Assembly (NCBI RefSeq): GCF_010975005.1
Contig: NZ_JAAIVC010000011.1
Coordinates: 1 to 49,914, forward strand
Reading direction: 5' to 3'
DNA: 49,914 bases
Source: Caulobacter sp. 17J65-9
Lineage (GTDB): Bacteria; Pseudomonadota; Alphaproteobacteria; Caulobacterales; Caulobacteraceae
Numbering within the stretch: position 1 is the stretch's first letter; each line of letters begins with the position of its first letter. The notes under the pieces were generated by a model. That model was not told the origin of the DNA, searched no databases, and was given only the letters and a program-made list of their open reading frames with translations. A program made the translations under genes and the position numbers. Positions 16,914 to 25,400 of the stretch are shown here, one piece after another.

Positions 16914-17261
16914 ATGCGTCTGTGTAGGGGGCTCATGCTGGCGGTCGCCGCCGCGCTTGTGGCCGGACCCGTCGGGGCCGAGCCGAAGGGCGTGAAGTAC
17001 GAGGTCAGCGCCGCGCGCGACGCCGCCTACAGCCTGAAGTGCCGGTTCCCGCGCACGTACATGGGCAACAGCGCCTTCAACGCGATCGAATTCCAGCACA
17101 CCGGCCGGCGCACGGGGCGCATCCCGGCGGAGGGCGGCGTGCGCTGCACGCTTTCGAAGCTGAGCGGGCCCGGCCCCGTGACCCTGACCCTGTTCAAGGA
17201 CGGCGAGCGAACGGTCACCGTGTCCGCCCCCGGCGAGACGGGCCACGTGCAGGCCTGGTGA
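16914..17261 (+). CDS. Small secreted protein, function unknown
   Basis: A 115-residue protein with a clear signal peptide (MRLCRGLMLAVAAALVAGPV, then GA-EP). The mature part of about 93 residues looks all-beta (KYEVSAARDAAYSLKCRF, PVTLTLFKDGERTVTVSA) and contains two cysteines (LKCRF and VRCTL) that could form a disulfide in the periplasm. I do not recognise a family. It starts 19 bp after aapP and may be read through from that operon, but nothing ties it to amino-acid uptake. Confidence 0.7.
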   Translation: MRLCRGLMLAVAAALVAGPVGAEPKGVKYEVSAARDAAYSLKCRFPRTYMGNSAFNAIEFQHTGRRTGRIPAEGGVRCTLSKLSGPGPVTLTLFKDGERTVTVSAPGETGHVQAW

Positions 17262-17271
17262 GAGCTGGCCT

Positions 17272-18045
17272 CTAAGGCAGAGGCGGCACCCGGATCGGCC
17301 TGTTGTCCGGGCCCAGGGCCACCATGACGAAGCCGGCTTCGGCCGAGCGGCGGCGCTCGCCGGTCAGCATGTCCTCGGCCCACAGCTCGACCTCGACGGT
17401 CATGGAGCTGCGGCCGACCCGGCGCACGCGCGCCGCCAGTTCGACCATCTCGCCGACCTTGATGGGGCTGACGAAGTCGATCTGGTGCGAGGAGGCCATG
17501 GTCACGTTCTGACGGGCGTGACGGCTGGCGCAGATGAAGGCGGCCTTGCCCATGGCGTCCAGCGCCTCGCCGCCGAACAGCTGGCCGTAGTGGCTGGCCT
17601 GCTGGGGGAAGACCATCTCGACCATGCGCAGCACGCCGTCGTCCGGATCGACGGTGGGGGCGACGGGGGGCATGTGGAAGCCCTCCGGCCAGCCGCCTTC
17701 GGGCTTCACCGCCACCATGTTGAACAGCCCGGTGGTCAGCAGACGCCGCTCGCCGGTCAGCAGGTTCTCCGCCGTCAGCTCGACCTCGACGCCCAGCGAG
17801 GTGCGCCCGGCGCGGACCACGCGGCCTATGGCCTCGACCATTTCGCCGAGGCGCCCGGGCGCGGTGAAGTCGATGCGCTCGCACGAGGCGGTGACGAAGC
17901 TGGCGTGACCGGCGTGGCGCGAGGCGGCGATGAAGGCGACCTTGTCCATGTGGGCCAGGGCCACGCCGCCGAACAGAGTGCCGTGGTGGTTGGTCTGGCC
18001 CGGGAAGATCATGTCGATCAGCCGGGTGGTGGCGACGCCGCTCAT
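17272..18045 (-). CDS. Double-hotdog acyl-CoA thioesterase
   Basis: Hydrolyses acyl-CoA to free fatty acid and CoA. The 257-residue protein is a tandem duplication of a hotdog domain of the YciA/BFIT type. The first half has IFPGQTNHHGTLFGGVALAHMDKVAF and the second VFPQQASHYGQLFGGEALDAMGKAAF. Each half continues with an SxxIDF segment (CERIDFTAPGRLGEMVEA; SHQIDFVSPIKVGEMVEL). Both copies keep the N/H-G-x-LFGG substrate loop. It is the last gene of a minus-strand run photolyase-cfa-sulfurtransferase-thioesterase, 53 bp after the sulfurtransferase; the proximity to cfa fits lipid metabolism. Confidence 0.9.
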   Translation of the reverse strand: MSGVATTRLIDMIFPGQTNHHGTLFGGVALAHMDKVAFIAASRHAGHASFVTASCERIDFTAPGRLGEMVEAIGRVVRAGRTSLGVEVELTAENLLTGERRLLTTGLFNMVAVKPEGGWPEGFHMPPVAPTVDPDDGVLRMVEMVFPQQASHYGQLFGGEALDAMGKAAFICASRHARQNVTMASSHQIDFVSPIKVGEMVELAARVRRVGRSSMTVEVELWAEDMLTGERRRSAEAGFVMVALGPDNRPIRVPPLP

Positions 18046-18098
18046 ACGCAAAGCCTCTTGACGCTGGGGCTGCGACAAGCGCCCGAACGCCGCCGCCG

Positions 18099-18941
18099 TC
18101 AAGCTGCTCCGGTCGCCACGGGCGCGTCCTCGCGGCCGCCCCATTCGGCCCAGGAGCCGTCGTAGATGGCGGTCTCCGGATAGCCCAGCCGGGCCATGGC
18201 GAGGGCCACGATCGCCGCCGTCACGCCCGAGCCGCAGGTGGTCGTCGTCGGGCGCGCCGGGTCGACGCCGGCCTCGGCGAAGGCCGCCGCCAGTTCGTCG
18301 TGCGACTTCAGCGTGCCGTCGGGATTGACCACCGCGCCGAACGGCACGTTGCAGGCGCCCGGCATGTGACCGGAGCGCAGGCCGGCCCTCGGCTCGGGCG
18401 CCTCGCCACGGAAGCGCGGCGCGGGGCGGGCGTCGACGACCTGCTCGCGGCCGTCGGCCAGGGCCGCCTTTACGCCTGCGAAGTCGCGCACCAGCGGGGC
18501 GTGATAGCGGGCGTGGAAGGTCTCCGGCGCACGCCAGCGCGCGGGCCCTGTCTCGATCGGCCGGCCCTCGGCGCGCCACTTGGGCAGGCCGCCGTCCAGC
18601 ACCTGCACGCGCTCGGCCCCCATCGCCCGGAAGGTCCACCAGACCCGCGCGGCCGAGAACAGCCCCTGCGCGTCGTAGACGACGATCCGGTCCCGGTCGG
18701 AGACGCCCATCGCGCCCACGGCGGCGGCGAAGGCCTCCGGTATGGGCAGCATGTGGGGCAGTGGGCTGTCGCGGTCGCTGATCCGGTCCAGGTCGAAGAA
18801 CACCGCGCCCGGGACGTGCCCGGCCAGGAAGCTCTCGTGGCCGGTGGTCGGGCCGCCGAGGAACCAGGTGGCGTCGACCACGCGCAGGTCGGGCAGGTCA
18901 AGACCGGCGTGCAGGGTCTCGGTGGAGATCAGCGGGTTCAG
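18099..18941 (-). CDS. sseA: Rhodanese-type sulfurtransferase with CTG start
   Basis: Transfers sulfur from 3-mercaptopyruvate or thiosulfate to an acceptor. It has two rhodanese domains (about 1-130 and 150-280); the active loop CGSGVTA of the second, with Cys236, is the form usual in mercaptopyruvate sulfurtransferases. The frame contains no ATG, GTG or TTG between its upstream stop (18954-18956) and codon 21. Family proteins begin NPLISTETL just before RVVDATWFL, which here is encoded from CTG 18941. That codon lies one base after the cfa stop with AGAGGG six bases upstream. A GTG at 18881 would remove the first beta strand. I therefore annotate a CTG start, giving 280 residues coupled to cfa. 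Confidence 0.88.
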   Translation of the reverse strand: MNPLISTETLHAGLDLPDLRVVDATWFLGGPTTGHESFLAGHVPGAVFFDLDRISDRDSPLPHMLPIPEAFAAAVGAMGVSDRDRIVVYDAQGLFSAARVWWTFRAMGAERVQVLDGGLPKWRAEGRPIETGPARWRAPETFHARYHAPLVRDFAGVKAALADGREQVVDARPAPRFRGEAPEPRAGLRSGHMPGACNVPFGAVVNPDGTLKSHDELAAAFAEAGVDPARPTTTTCGSGVTAAIVALAMARLGYPETAIYDGSWAEWGGREDAPVATGAA

Positions 18942-18942
18942 C

Positions 18943-20178
18943 TCAGGCCCTCTTCAGTTCCAGTTGCACCACGTCGGTCCGGCCCGTGCGGAAGCCGGCC
19001 TCGCAGTAGCTCAGATAGAACCGCCATAGCCGCCGGAAGCGTTCGTCGAAACCCAGGGCGGTGATGTCGCGCCACGCCGCCTCGAAGCTCTTCGCCCATT
19101 CCTCCAGGGTGTCGGCGTAGGCCAGGCCGAAGCGGCTGATCGCGCCGGTCTCCAGGCCGGCCCGGCGGGTCTCGGCCTGCAGACGCTCTTCGCTGGGCAG
19201 GGCGCCGCCGGGGAAGATGTACTTCTGGATGAAGTCCATGCGCCGGCGATAGGCCTCGAACAGGTCGTCGCGGATGGTGATGATCTGCAGGCCGGCGCGG
19301 CCGCCGGGCTTCAGCACGTCGCGCACCTTGTCGAAATAGGCGGGCCAGTAGCGCTCGCCGACCGCCTCGAACATCTCGATCGAGGCGACCCGGTCGTACA
19401 TCCCGTCGACGTCGCGATAGTCGACCAGCCGGATCTCCGTCCGCTCGGAAAGTCCCTGCTGGAACAGTCGCTTGCGGGCGTATTCGTACTGGGCTTCTGA
19501 AATGGTGATGCCGGTGACCTTGGCCCCGATCTCGGAGGCGGCGAACTCGGCGAAGCCGCCCCAGCCGCAGCCGATCTCCAGTACGTGCTGCTCGGGCTTC
19601 AGTTGCATGGCCTCGGCCAGGGCGCGGTATTTGGCGCGCTGGGCCTCGGACAGGGGCTGGCCAGGGTGTTCGTACTTGGCCGACGAATAGGTCATCGTCG
19701 GGTCCAGCCAGCGTTCGTAGAAGGCGTTCCCCAGGTCGTAGTGGGCGTAGATGTTGCGCCGCGAGCCGCGGCGGCTGTTGCGACGCAGGGCGTGGGAGAC
19801 CAGGTTCACCGCCCGCACCACCGGGTTGCCGCTGACCAGCGAGCCCATCCGCTCCCAATTGCGCCCCACCACTTCGAGCAGGGCCGACAGGTTCGGCGTG
19901 TCCCACTCGCCGGCCATGAAGCCCTCGGCGAAGCCGATGTCGCCGGACGCCATCACGCGGCCGACGAAGCGATAGTCGCGCACGACCACTTCGCCGGTCG
20001 GGCCGGGGATCTCGCCCTTCACGCTGAGGCGGCGGCCTTCAGGTGTGACGAAGACGATCTCGCCCACCCGCCAGTGACGCGTGGCCAGCTTCAGGAAATT
20101 GCGAAACAGCGCGGGCGCGTTCCGGACCTCGGGCAAGGTCCAGACGGGGGACGCGTGGGACTGGAGCACTTCACTCAT
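18943..20178 (-). CDS. cfa: Cyclopropane-fatty-acyl-phospholipid synthase
   Basis: Methylates the double bond of unsaturated phospholipid acyl chains using S-adenosylmethionine, making membrane cyclopropane fatty acids. The 411 residues comprise an N-terminal lipid-binding region and a methyltransferase domain. NIYAHYDLGNAFYERWLDPTMTYS is the CFA signature and LEIGCGWGGFAEFAA the SAM-binding motif I. SIEMFEAVGERYWP and FIQKYIFPGG are further conserved blocks. ATG 20178 follows GGGAGA; an ATG seven codons upstream is less well placed. It is 36 bp after the photolyase gene and one base before the sulfurtransferase start. Confidence 0.95.
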   Translation of the reverse strand: MSEVLQSHASPVWTLPEVRNAPALFRNFLKLATRHWRVGEIVFVTPEGRRLSVKGEIPGPTGEVVVRDYRFVGRVMASGDIGFAEGFMAGEWDTPNLSALLEVVGRNWERMGSLVSGNPVVRAVNLVSHALRRNSRRGSRRNIYAHYDLGNAFYERWLDPTMTYSSAKYEHPGQPLSEAQRAKYRALAEAMQLKPEQHVLEIGCGWGGFAEFAASEIGAKVTGITISEAQYEYARKRLFQQGLSERTEIRLVDYRDVDGMYDRVASIEMFEAVGERYWPAYFDKVRDVLKPGGRAGLQIITIRDDLFEAYRRRMDFIQKYIFPGGALPSEERLQAETRRAGLETGAISRFGLAYADTLEEWAKSFEAAWRDITALGFDERFRRLWRFYLSYCEAGFRTGRTDVVQLELKRA

Positions 20179-20214
20179 CGAGCGTCTCCCGTACTTCACG
20201 ACATGGTTAGTCGA

Positions 20215-21672
20215 TCATGTAGCCGGGTCCGGTTCAAGTCTCAGCGTTTTCAGAGCGTCGAGCGCCGCTCTTCTGGCGGCGCCGTGATCGACCATCGGGC
20301 GCGGATAGGCCTCGCCCAGGGTGACGCCGGCCTGCTCGCGAACCTCGGGCGGCGCCTCCCAGGGCGCGTGCAGCCAGCGGTCCGGCAGGTCGGCCAGCTC
20401 CGGGACCCAGCGGCGGACATAGGCGCCGTCCGCGTCGAACTTGCGTCCCTGCAGCACCGGGTTGAACACCCGGAAGTAGGGCGCGGCGTCGGCGCCGGAG
20501 CCGGCCACCCACTGCCAGTTGGCGGCGTTGTTGGCCTGGTCGGCGTCGACCAGGGTGTCCCAGAACCACGCCTCGCCGCGGCGCCAGTCGATCCGCAGGT
20601 CCTTCACCAGGAAGGAAGCGACGATCATCCGCACCCGGTTGTGCATCCAGCCTGTGGCCCACAGCTGGCGCATGCCGGCGTCGACGATGGGATAGCCGGT
20701 GCGGCCCTCGCTCCAGGCCGCGAGGCCGTCGGCATCCTCGCGCCAGGGAAAGCCGTCGAACTCGGGGCGGAAGCTCTTCGTCGGCAGGGTCGGGAAGTGA
20801 TGGAGCAGCTGGGCGCAGAACTCGCGCCAGGCCAGTTCGCCCTGCAGCTTGTCGGCCGCCGTCTCGGCCCCGTCCGCCGCCGCCGCGCCGCCGGCCGCCG
20901 CATAGACCCGCGCGGGCGAGATCTCGCCCCAGTGCAGGTGGGGCGACAGCCGGCTGGTGCCGTCGACGCCCGGCGTGTCGCGGCCGCGCACGTAACCGGC
21001 CAGGCCGCGGTCGAGGAAGTCGTCGAGCCGCGCATGCGCCCCGGCCTCGCCCGGCGTCCAGTCGAAGCCTGAGGCCCAGTCGGGCCGGCCGGGATAGAGC
21101 GCCAGGTCGCCGGCCTTGAGGCCGTCGGGCCAGGCCGGCGGGGAGGCCAGGCGCTTCGGCGCGGGGATCGGCCGGAAGGCCGGCAGGCTGGAGCGCAAGG
21201 CGCGCGAGAAGGGCGTGAACACCCGGTAGGGGCCGCCCGCGCCGGTCAGGATCGAGCCGGGCGCGGCGAGGAGAGCCGCGTCGAACTCGGCCCCGTGTAG
21301 GCCGCGGCGGTCGAGCTCGTCACGCAGGACGGTGTCACGCGCCGCCGGCGCCGGTTCCGGCAGGCGGTTCCAGAACACGGCCTGCGCGCCGGTCTCCTCG
21401 ACCAGCCGGATCAGCTCGGTGCGGGCCTCGCCTCGGCGCACGACCAGCCGCGCGCCCTTCGCCCCCAGGTCGGCGTCCAGAGCGCGCAGGGACCGGTCCA
21501 GCCACCAGCGGGCCGCGCCGCCGATCGGACGGCCCTCCAGCGCTTCGTCGTGCACGTAGAGCGGCAGGACCGGCGCGCCGCTCGCCTGCGCGGCGGCCAG
21601 GGCCGGGTTGTCGGCCAGCCTGAGGTCGCGCCGGAACCACACGATCGCCGGCGCCGCGTCCGATCCGCCCAT
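20215..21672 (-). CDS. phrB: Deoxyribodipyrimidine photolyase
   Basis: Light-driven repair of cyclobutane pyrimidine dimers with FAD and an antenna chromophore. The 485-residue protein starts with the antenna Rossmann domain (IVWFRRDLRLADNPAL). The FAD and DNA-binding domain contains TSRLSPHLHWGEISP, WREFCAQLLHHFP, GYPIVDAGMRQLWATGWMHN and DADQANNAANWQWVAGSGAD. These are the class I CPD photolyase signatures, including the tryptophans of the electron path. ATG 21672 precedes the antenna domain; the longer frame overlaps the promoter region shared with kdsA. Confidence 0.95.
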   Translation of the reverse strand: MGGSDAAPAIVWFRRDLRLADNPALAAAQASGAPVLPLYVHDEALEGRPIGGAARWWLDRSLRALDADLGAKGARLVVRRGEARTELIRLVEETGAQAVFWNRLPEPAPAARDTVLRDELDRRGLHGAEFDAALLAAPGSILTGAGGPYRVFTPFSRALRSSLPAFRPIPAPKRLASPPAWPDGLKAGDLALYPGRPDWASGFDWTPGEAGAHARLDDFLDRGLAGYVRGRDTPGVDGTSRLSPHLHWGEISPARVYAAAGGAAAADGAETAADKLQGELAWREFCAQLLHHFPTLPTKSFRPEFDGFPWREDADGLAAWSEGRTGYPIVDAGMRQLWATGWMHNRVRMIVASFLVKDLRIDWRRGEAWFWDTLVDADQANNAANWQWVAGSGADAAPYFRVFNPVLQGRKFDADGAYVRRWVPELADLPDRWLHAPWEAPPEVREQAGVTLGEAYPRPMVDHGAARRAALDALKTLRLEPDPAT

Positions 21673-21776
21673 CCGAAGCAGTCCGCCCTTGTCTACGCCG
21701 TTGCGCCGCGCCACTTGTACGCGCGACTTCGCGCGCCGGTTCTGGCGCCGCTCATCAGGTTCGTGAGGAAAGCGCT

Positions 21777-22631
21777 TTGACCCGTCCCAACTCCGTCGTG
21801 GAGGTGAAGACCCCCTACGGCCGTCCCGTCCGCATCGGCGCGACCGAGAAGCTGTCGTTCATCGCCGGCCCCTGCCAGATGGAGAGCCGCGAGCACGCGC
21901 TGGAGACCGCCTTCGCCCTGAAGGAGATCGCCGACCGCTTGGACGTGGGCCTGATCTACAAGACCTCGTTCGACAAGGCCAACCGCACCTCGGCCAACGC
22001 CCAGCGCGGCATCGGCCTGGAGGGCGCCCTGCCGGTGTTCCAGGAGATCCGCGAGAAGACCGGCCTGCCGACCCTGACCGACGTGCACACGGCCGAGCAC
22101 TGCGCCGTCCTGGGCGACGCGGTCGACGTGCTGCAGATCCCGGCCTTCCTGTGCCGCCAGACCGACCTGCTGCTGGCCGCCGCGGCCACCGGCAAGGCCA
22201 TCAACGTCAAGAAGGGCCAGTTCCTGGCCCCCTGGGACATGAAGAACGTGATCGCCAAGATCACCGGCGCCGGCAATCCGAACGTCATGGCCTGCGAGCG
22301 CGGCGCCTCGTTCGGCTACAACACGCTGGTCTCCGACATGCGCGCCCTGCCGATCATGGCCGAGATCGGCTGTCCGGTGGTGTTCGACGCCACCCACTCG
22401 GTGCAGCAGCCGGGCGGGCAGGGGACGTCTTCGGGCGGCCAGCGCGAGTTCGTGCCGGTGTTGGCCCGCGCGGCCGTCGCCGTCGGCGTCTCGGCGGTGT
22501 TCATCGAGACCCACCCGGATCCGGACAACGCCCCTTCGGACGGCCCCAACATGGTGGCGCTGAAGGACTTCGAGGCGCTGGCCGCCGACCTGCTGGCCTT
22601 CGACGCCCTGGCCAAGAAGCGCGCCGCCTAA
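21777..22631 (+). CDS. kdsA: 3-deoxy-8-phosphooctulonate synthase (Kdo-8-P synthase)
   Basis: Condenses phosphoenolpyruvate with arabinose 5-phosphate to Kdo 8-phosphate, the committed step to the Kdo of LPS inner core. It has 284 residues, the usual length. Motifs are FIAGPCQMES, YKTSFDKANRTS, DVHTAEHCAVLGDAVDVLQI, LCRQTDLL, VKKGQFLAPWDMKNV and DATHSVQQPG. The asparagine of PNVMACERG and the Cys of AGPCQ suggest which metal class it belongs to but do not settle it. The start is TTG 21777, with GAGGAA about seven bases upstream. A strong intrinsic terminator follows. Confidence 0.96.
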   Translation: MTRPNSVVEVKTPYGRPVRIGATEKLSFIAGPCQMESREHALETAFALKEIADRLDVGLIYKTSFDKANRTSANAQRGIGLEGALPVFQEIREKTGLPTLTDVHTAEHCAVLGDAVDVLQIPAFLCRQTDLLLAAAATGKAINVKKGQFLAPWDMKNVIAKITGAGNPNVMACERGASFGYNTLVSDMRALPIMAEIGCPVVFDATHSVQQPGGQGTSSGGQREFVPVLARAAVAVGVSAVFIETHPDPDNAPSDGPNMVALKDFEALAADLLAFDALAKKRAA

Positions 22632-22653
22632 ACGACGCGCCAGACGCGACCGA

Positions 22654-23472
22654 TCAGGCCGCCCGCTCCTCGCGGGCGGCCTTTTTCGTCTCGGCTTCGC
22701 GGTTGAGATGGATCTCGTACATCTTGGCGTCGCGCAGCCAGCGGCCGTGCGCGGCCAGGGCCGAGAGCACCACGCCGTACGTGCCGCCGCGCCACAGGCC
22801 GCGCATGATGAAGTGCTTGAAGAAGTAGAACGGCAGGCCGAACCACACCCGCACTTCCGTCTGCCAGCGCGCCTTCAGCTTGCTTTCGCGGGAGCGCACG
22901 GTGCTGACCTTGTTCATCTTCTCCGCCACGTGGGCGAAGTCGCGGAACGAGTAGTGCAGCACGTCGCCCTTCAGGCGGCCGATCGGCACGCCGGACGGCA
23001 CCTCGAACTGGTCCCAGGCCTTGTGGTCGGGAATGCGGATCACGCGGCGGTCGTAGAGCTTGCGGCGGTAGGCGTGCAGGAAGTCCCACCAGGGCTCGCC
23101 GACCGGCGGAGCGGTGATCAGCTTGAATTCGTAGATCGGCTTGGGCGGCTCGCCGTGGGCGAACAGTTGGCGGATCTCCTCGGCCAGCTTGGGCGTGAGG
23201 ATCTCGTCGGCGTCGAGGTCGAGCAGCCAGTCGTGCTTGGCCGCGTCCTCGCCGACGCGCTTTTGCGGGCCGTTGCCCAGCCAGGGCTGGCGGATCACCC
23301 GCGCGCCCAGGCTCTCGGCGATCTCGATGGTGCGGTCGCTCGAGCCCGAATCGACCACGACGATCTCGTCGGCGACGGCCTTGGCCGCCTCGATGACGCG
23401 ACCGATCATCCGCTCCTCGTTCTGGGTGCGGATGTAGCAGGTCACGGGGGCGGGCTGGGCGAACTGCGTCAT
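22654..23472 (-). CDS. Family 2 glycosyltransferase, LPS-core type
   Basis: A 272-residue GT-A fold transferase resembling the WaaE/KdtX family, which adds a sugar to the LPS inner core. The nucleotide-sugar binding region has TCYIRTQNEERMIGRVIEA and EIVVVDSGSSDRT, and the metal-binding DxD region is DLDADE. The C-terminal half carries a hydrophobic patch (VWFGLPFYFFKHFIMRGLW) that may touch the membrane. ATG 23472 is the first start before homology. It converges with kdsA, and its last codons are also the stem of the kdsA terminator. The exact sugar and acceptor are unknown. Confidence 0.88.
   Translation of the reverse strand: MTQFAQPAPVTCYIRTQNEERMIGRVIEAAKAVADEIVVVDSGSSDRTIEIAESLGARVIRQPWLGNGPQKRVGEDAAKHDWLLDLDADEILTPKLAEEIRQLFAHGEPPKPIYEFKLITAPPVGEPWWDFLHAYRRKLYDRRVIRIPDHKAWDQFEVPSGVPIGRLKGDVLHYSFRDFAHVAEKMNKVSTVRSRESKLKARWQTEVRVWFGLPFYFFKHFIMRGLWRGGTYGVVLSALAAHGRWLRDAKMYEIHLNREAETKKAAREERAA
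22657..22686 (+). terminator. Intrinsic terminator of kdsA
   Basis: GGCCGCCCGC (22657-22666) and GCGGGCGGCC (22672-22681) form a perfect 10-bp stem with a TCCTC loop, followed by five T residues. It is 25 bp after the kdsA stop. The same bases encode the final residues (about KAAREERA) of the opposing glycosyltransferase. Confidence 0.92.
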
Positions 23473-23646
23473 GGACCGATCCAAGGATTCCGTGCAGACT
23501 TGGCCGGTCGGGATAGGCCGGGCGTGCTCGGAAACACAATAGCGCGTCCGTGACTTAGGCGGAAACAAGTCGCCGCACGCCGTGCCATTGACGCGATTTC
23601 CAGCTATTCTCCGGCCAGTAGCACCGCCTTTCGGGGGGCGATCATT

Positions 23647-24402
23647 TTGCCTAAGTCCGTGACCAGCGCGTTTCCTCCCTTCACCGTCGTCGTGACCAGC
23701 TGCGGGCGTTTCGACCTCCTGCGCCAGACGCTGGACTCGTTGCTGGCCAACATCGACGTGCGCCCCGAGAAGGTGCTGGTGATCGAGGACTCCGGCGACG
23801 AAGCCGTCCGCGACGCGCTGAAGGGCCTGGACGCGAACGTCGAGGTGATCGTCAACGAGCAGCAGCTCGGTCAGATGAACTCGATCGACAAGGTCTACGC
23901 GCAGGTCACGACGCCCTACGCCTTCCACTGCGAGGACGACTGGCAGTTCGAGCGCGGCGGCTTCATCGCCGAATCGTTCGCCATCCTGAACGCCCGTCCG
24001 GACGTCAGCATGGTGGGTCTGCGCCCGCGCTGGGAGCTGAACCCGCTGGTGCGCAACATGCCGCGCGAGACCCTGGGCGAGGTCGAGTTCTTCACCCTCG
24101 ATCCGCGTCTGCACCCCGAGTACTTCAGCTATTCGTTCAATCCGGGCCTGCGCCGGATGGCCGAGGTCCACCGCTTTGCGCCGATGGCGGCGCGCGGCTG
24201 CGAGGCCGACGTGTCCTTCGCCTTCAAACAGGCCGGTTTCCGCATCGCCAACCTCGAGCACCCGGCCGTGACCCACATCGGCTGGGGCCGGCACGTGGAC
24301 GACCCCTCCAAGCGTCCCAAGGCCCGCACCATCCTGGCCAAGCTCAACCGGTCCATCCGCAAGCGCATCAAGCGCCTGCGTCGCGCGGTCGGCGCCGCCT
24401 GA
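23647..24402 (+). CDS. Family 2-like glycosyltransferase
   Basis: A 251-residue predicted glycosyltransferase. The N-terminal half has the GT-A strand pattern PPFTVVVTSCGRFDLLRQTL and KVLVIEDSGDEAV, then the acidic HCEDDWQFE that would bind metal and nucleotide sugar. The C-terminus is strongly basic (LNRSIRKRIKRLRRAVG), suggesting contact with the inner membrane or LPS. The start is TTG 23647, after the purine-rich GGGGGGCGA; no better start exists before the homology. It diverges from the other GT2 gene over 174 bp, where nothing else was recognised, and precedes the LpxL-like gene by 53 bp, in line with an envelope role. Confidence 0.82.
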   Translation: MPKSVTSAFPPFTVVVTSCGRFDLLRQTLDSLLANIDVRPEKVLVIEDSGDEAVRDALKGLDANVEVIVNEQQLGQMNSIDKVYAQVTTPYAFHCEDDWQFERGGFIAESFAILNARPDVSMVGLRPRWELNPLVRNMPRETLGEVEFFTLDPRLHPEYFSYSFNPGLRRMAEVHRFAPMAARGCEADVSFAFKQAGFRIANLEHPAVTHIGWGRHVDDPSKRPKARTILAKLNRSIRKRIKRLRRAVGAA

Positions 24403-24455
24403 GCCCCGGCTCAGGTTGCGTTGCGCCGCCGGGGTTCGGACGGTAGGGAACGGTC

Positions 24456-25400
24456 ATGGCGAAACGGCAGGCGTCTCCCGCCCAACATCTGCTCTGGCGC
24501 ATCGAGGCGCTCGGCTTCGACGCGATCAACGGCCTGTTCCGGCTGCTGCCGGTCGACTGGGCGTCGGCCTTCGGCGGCTGGCTGCTGAAGACCATCGGCC
24601 CGCTCAACAGCGCCCACCGCACCGCCGCGCGCAACCTGGAAATGGCCTTCCCCGAGAAGGACGAGGCCTGGCGCCGGCGGGTGCTGAAGGCGCAGTGGGA
24701 GAACGTCGGCCGGGCCTTCGCCGAGTTCCCGTCGATGGACCGTCTGCGGCCCGAGACCGGACGGGTCGAGCTGGTCAACGGCGAGCGCCTCGAGGAGATT
24801 CGGGTCAACCGCGAGCCGGTGGTGTTCATCTCCGGCCACTTCTCGAACTGGGAGGTGATGCCGGCCGCCATCATGGCGGCGGGCGTCGAGTGCCTGATCA
24901 CCTACCGGGCCACCAACAATCCCTATGTCGACAAGCGCATCCGCGAGGGCCGCGCCCGCTACGGCGTGCGCCTGTTCGCGCCCAAGGGCGAGAGCGCGCG
25001 CGAGCTGATGGAGGCCCTGCGCCAGGGCGAGTCGGTGGCGCTGATGAACGACCAGAAGTTCAACGCCGGCCTGCCGGTGCCGTTCTTCGGCCATATCGCC
25101 TACACCGCGCCGGGGCCGACCCGCATGGCGCTCAAGTACGACGCGGTCCTGCAGCCGATGTCGGTGCAGCGCACCAAGGGCGCGCGCTTCCGCGCGGTGG
25201 TGCACGAGCCGATCCGGCTGGAGCACACCGGCGACCGCGCCGCCGACATCGAGGCGGGCGTGCGCAAGGTGAACGCCTTCATGGAAGAGCGCATCCGCGA
25301 ACGCCCGGACGAATGGTTCTGGGTCCACAAGCGCTGGCCGAACGAGGTCTATAAGGCCCCGACCGCGCCGGAGCGTCCCGCCGCCGATCCGGTCGCATGA
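24456..25400 (+). CDS. LpxL/HtrB-family lipid A acyltransferase
   Basis: A 314-residue member of the lysophospholipid/lipid A late acyltransferase family, which moves an acyl chain from acyl-ACP onto a lipid A precursor at the inner membrane. The catalytic HX4E is H128FSNWE133 in ISGHFSNWEVMP. Other family blocks are NLEMAFPEKD, MNDQKFNAGLPVPFFGH and RPDEWFWVHKRWP. A hydrophobic N-terminal stretch (about 20-50) may anchor it. Whether it corresponds to LpxL, LpxM or another acyltransferase cannot be told. It overlaps the DUF3089 gene by four bases (ATGA), so the two are co-translated. Confidence 0.9.
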   Translation: MAKRQASPAQHLLWRIEALGFDAINGLFRLLPVDWASAFGGWLLKTIGPLNSAHRTAARNLEMAFPEKDEAWRRRVLKAQWENVGRAFAEFPSMDRLRPETGRVELVNGERLEEIRVNREPVVFISGHFSNWEVMPAAIMAAGVECLITYRATNNPYVDKRIREGRARYGVRLFAPKGESARELMEALRQGESVALMNDQKFNAGLPVPFFGHIAYTAPGPTRMALKYDAVLQPMSVQRTKGARFRAVVHEPIRLEHTGDRAADIEAGVRKVNAFMEERIRERPDEWFWVHKRWPNEVYKAPTAPERPAADPVA

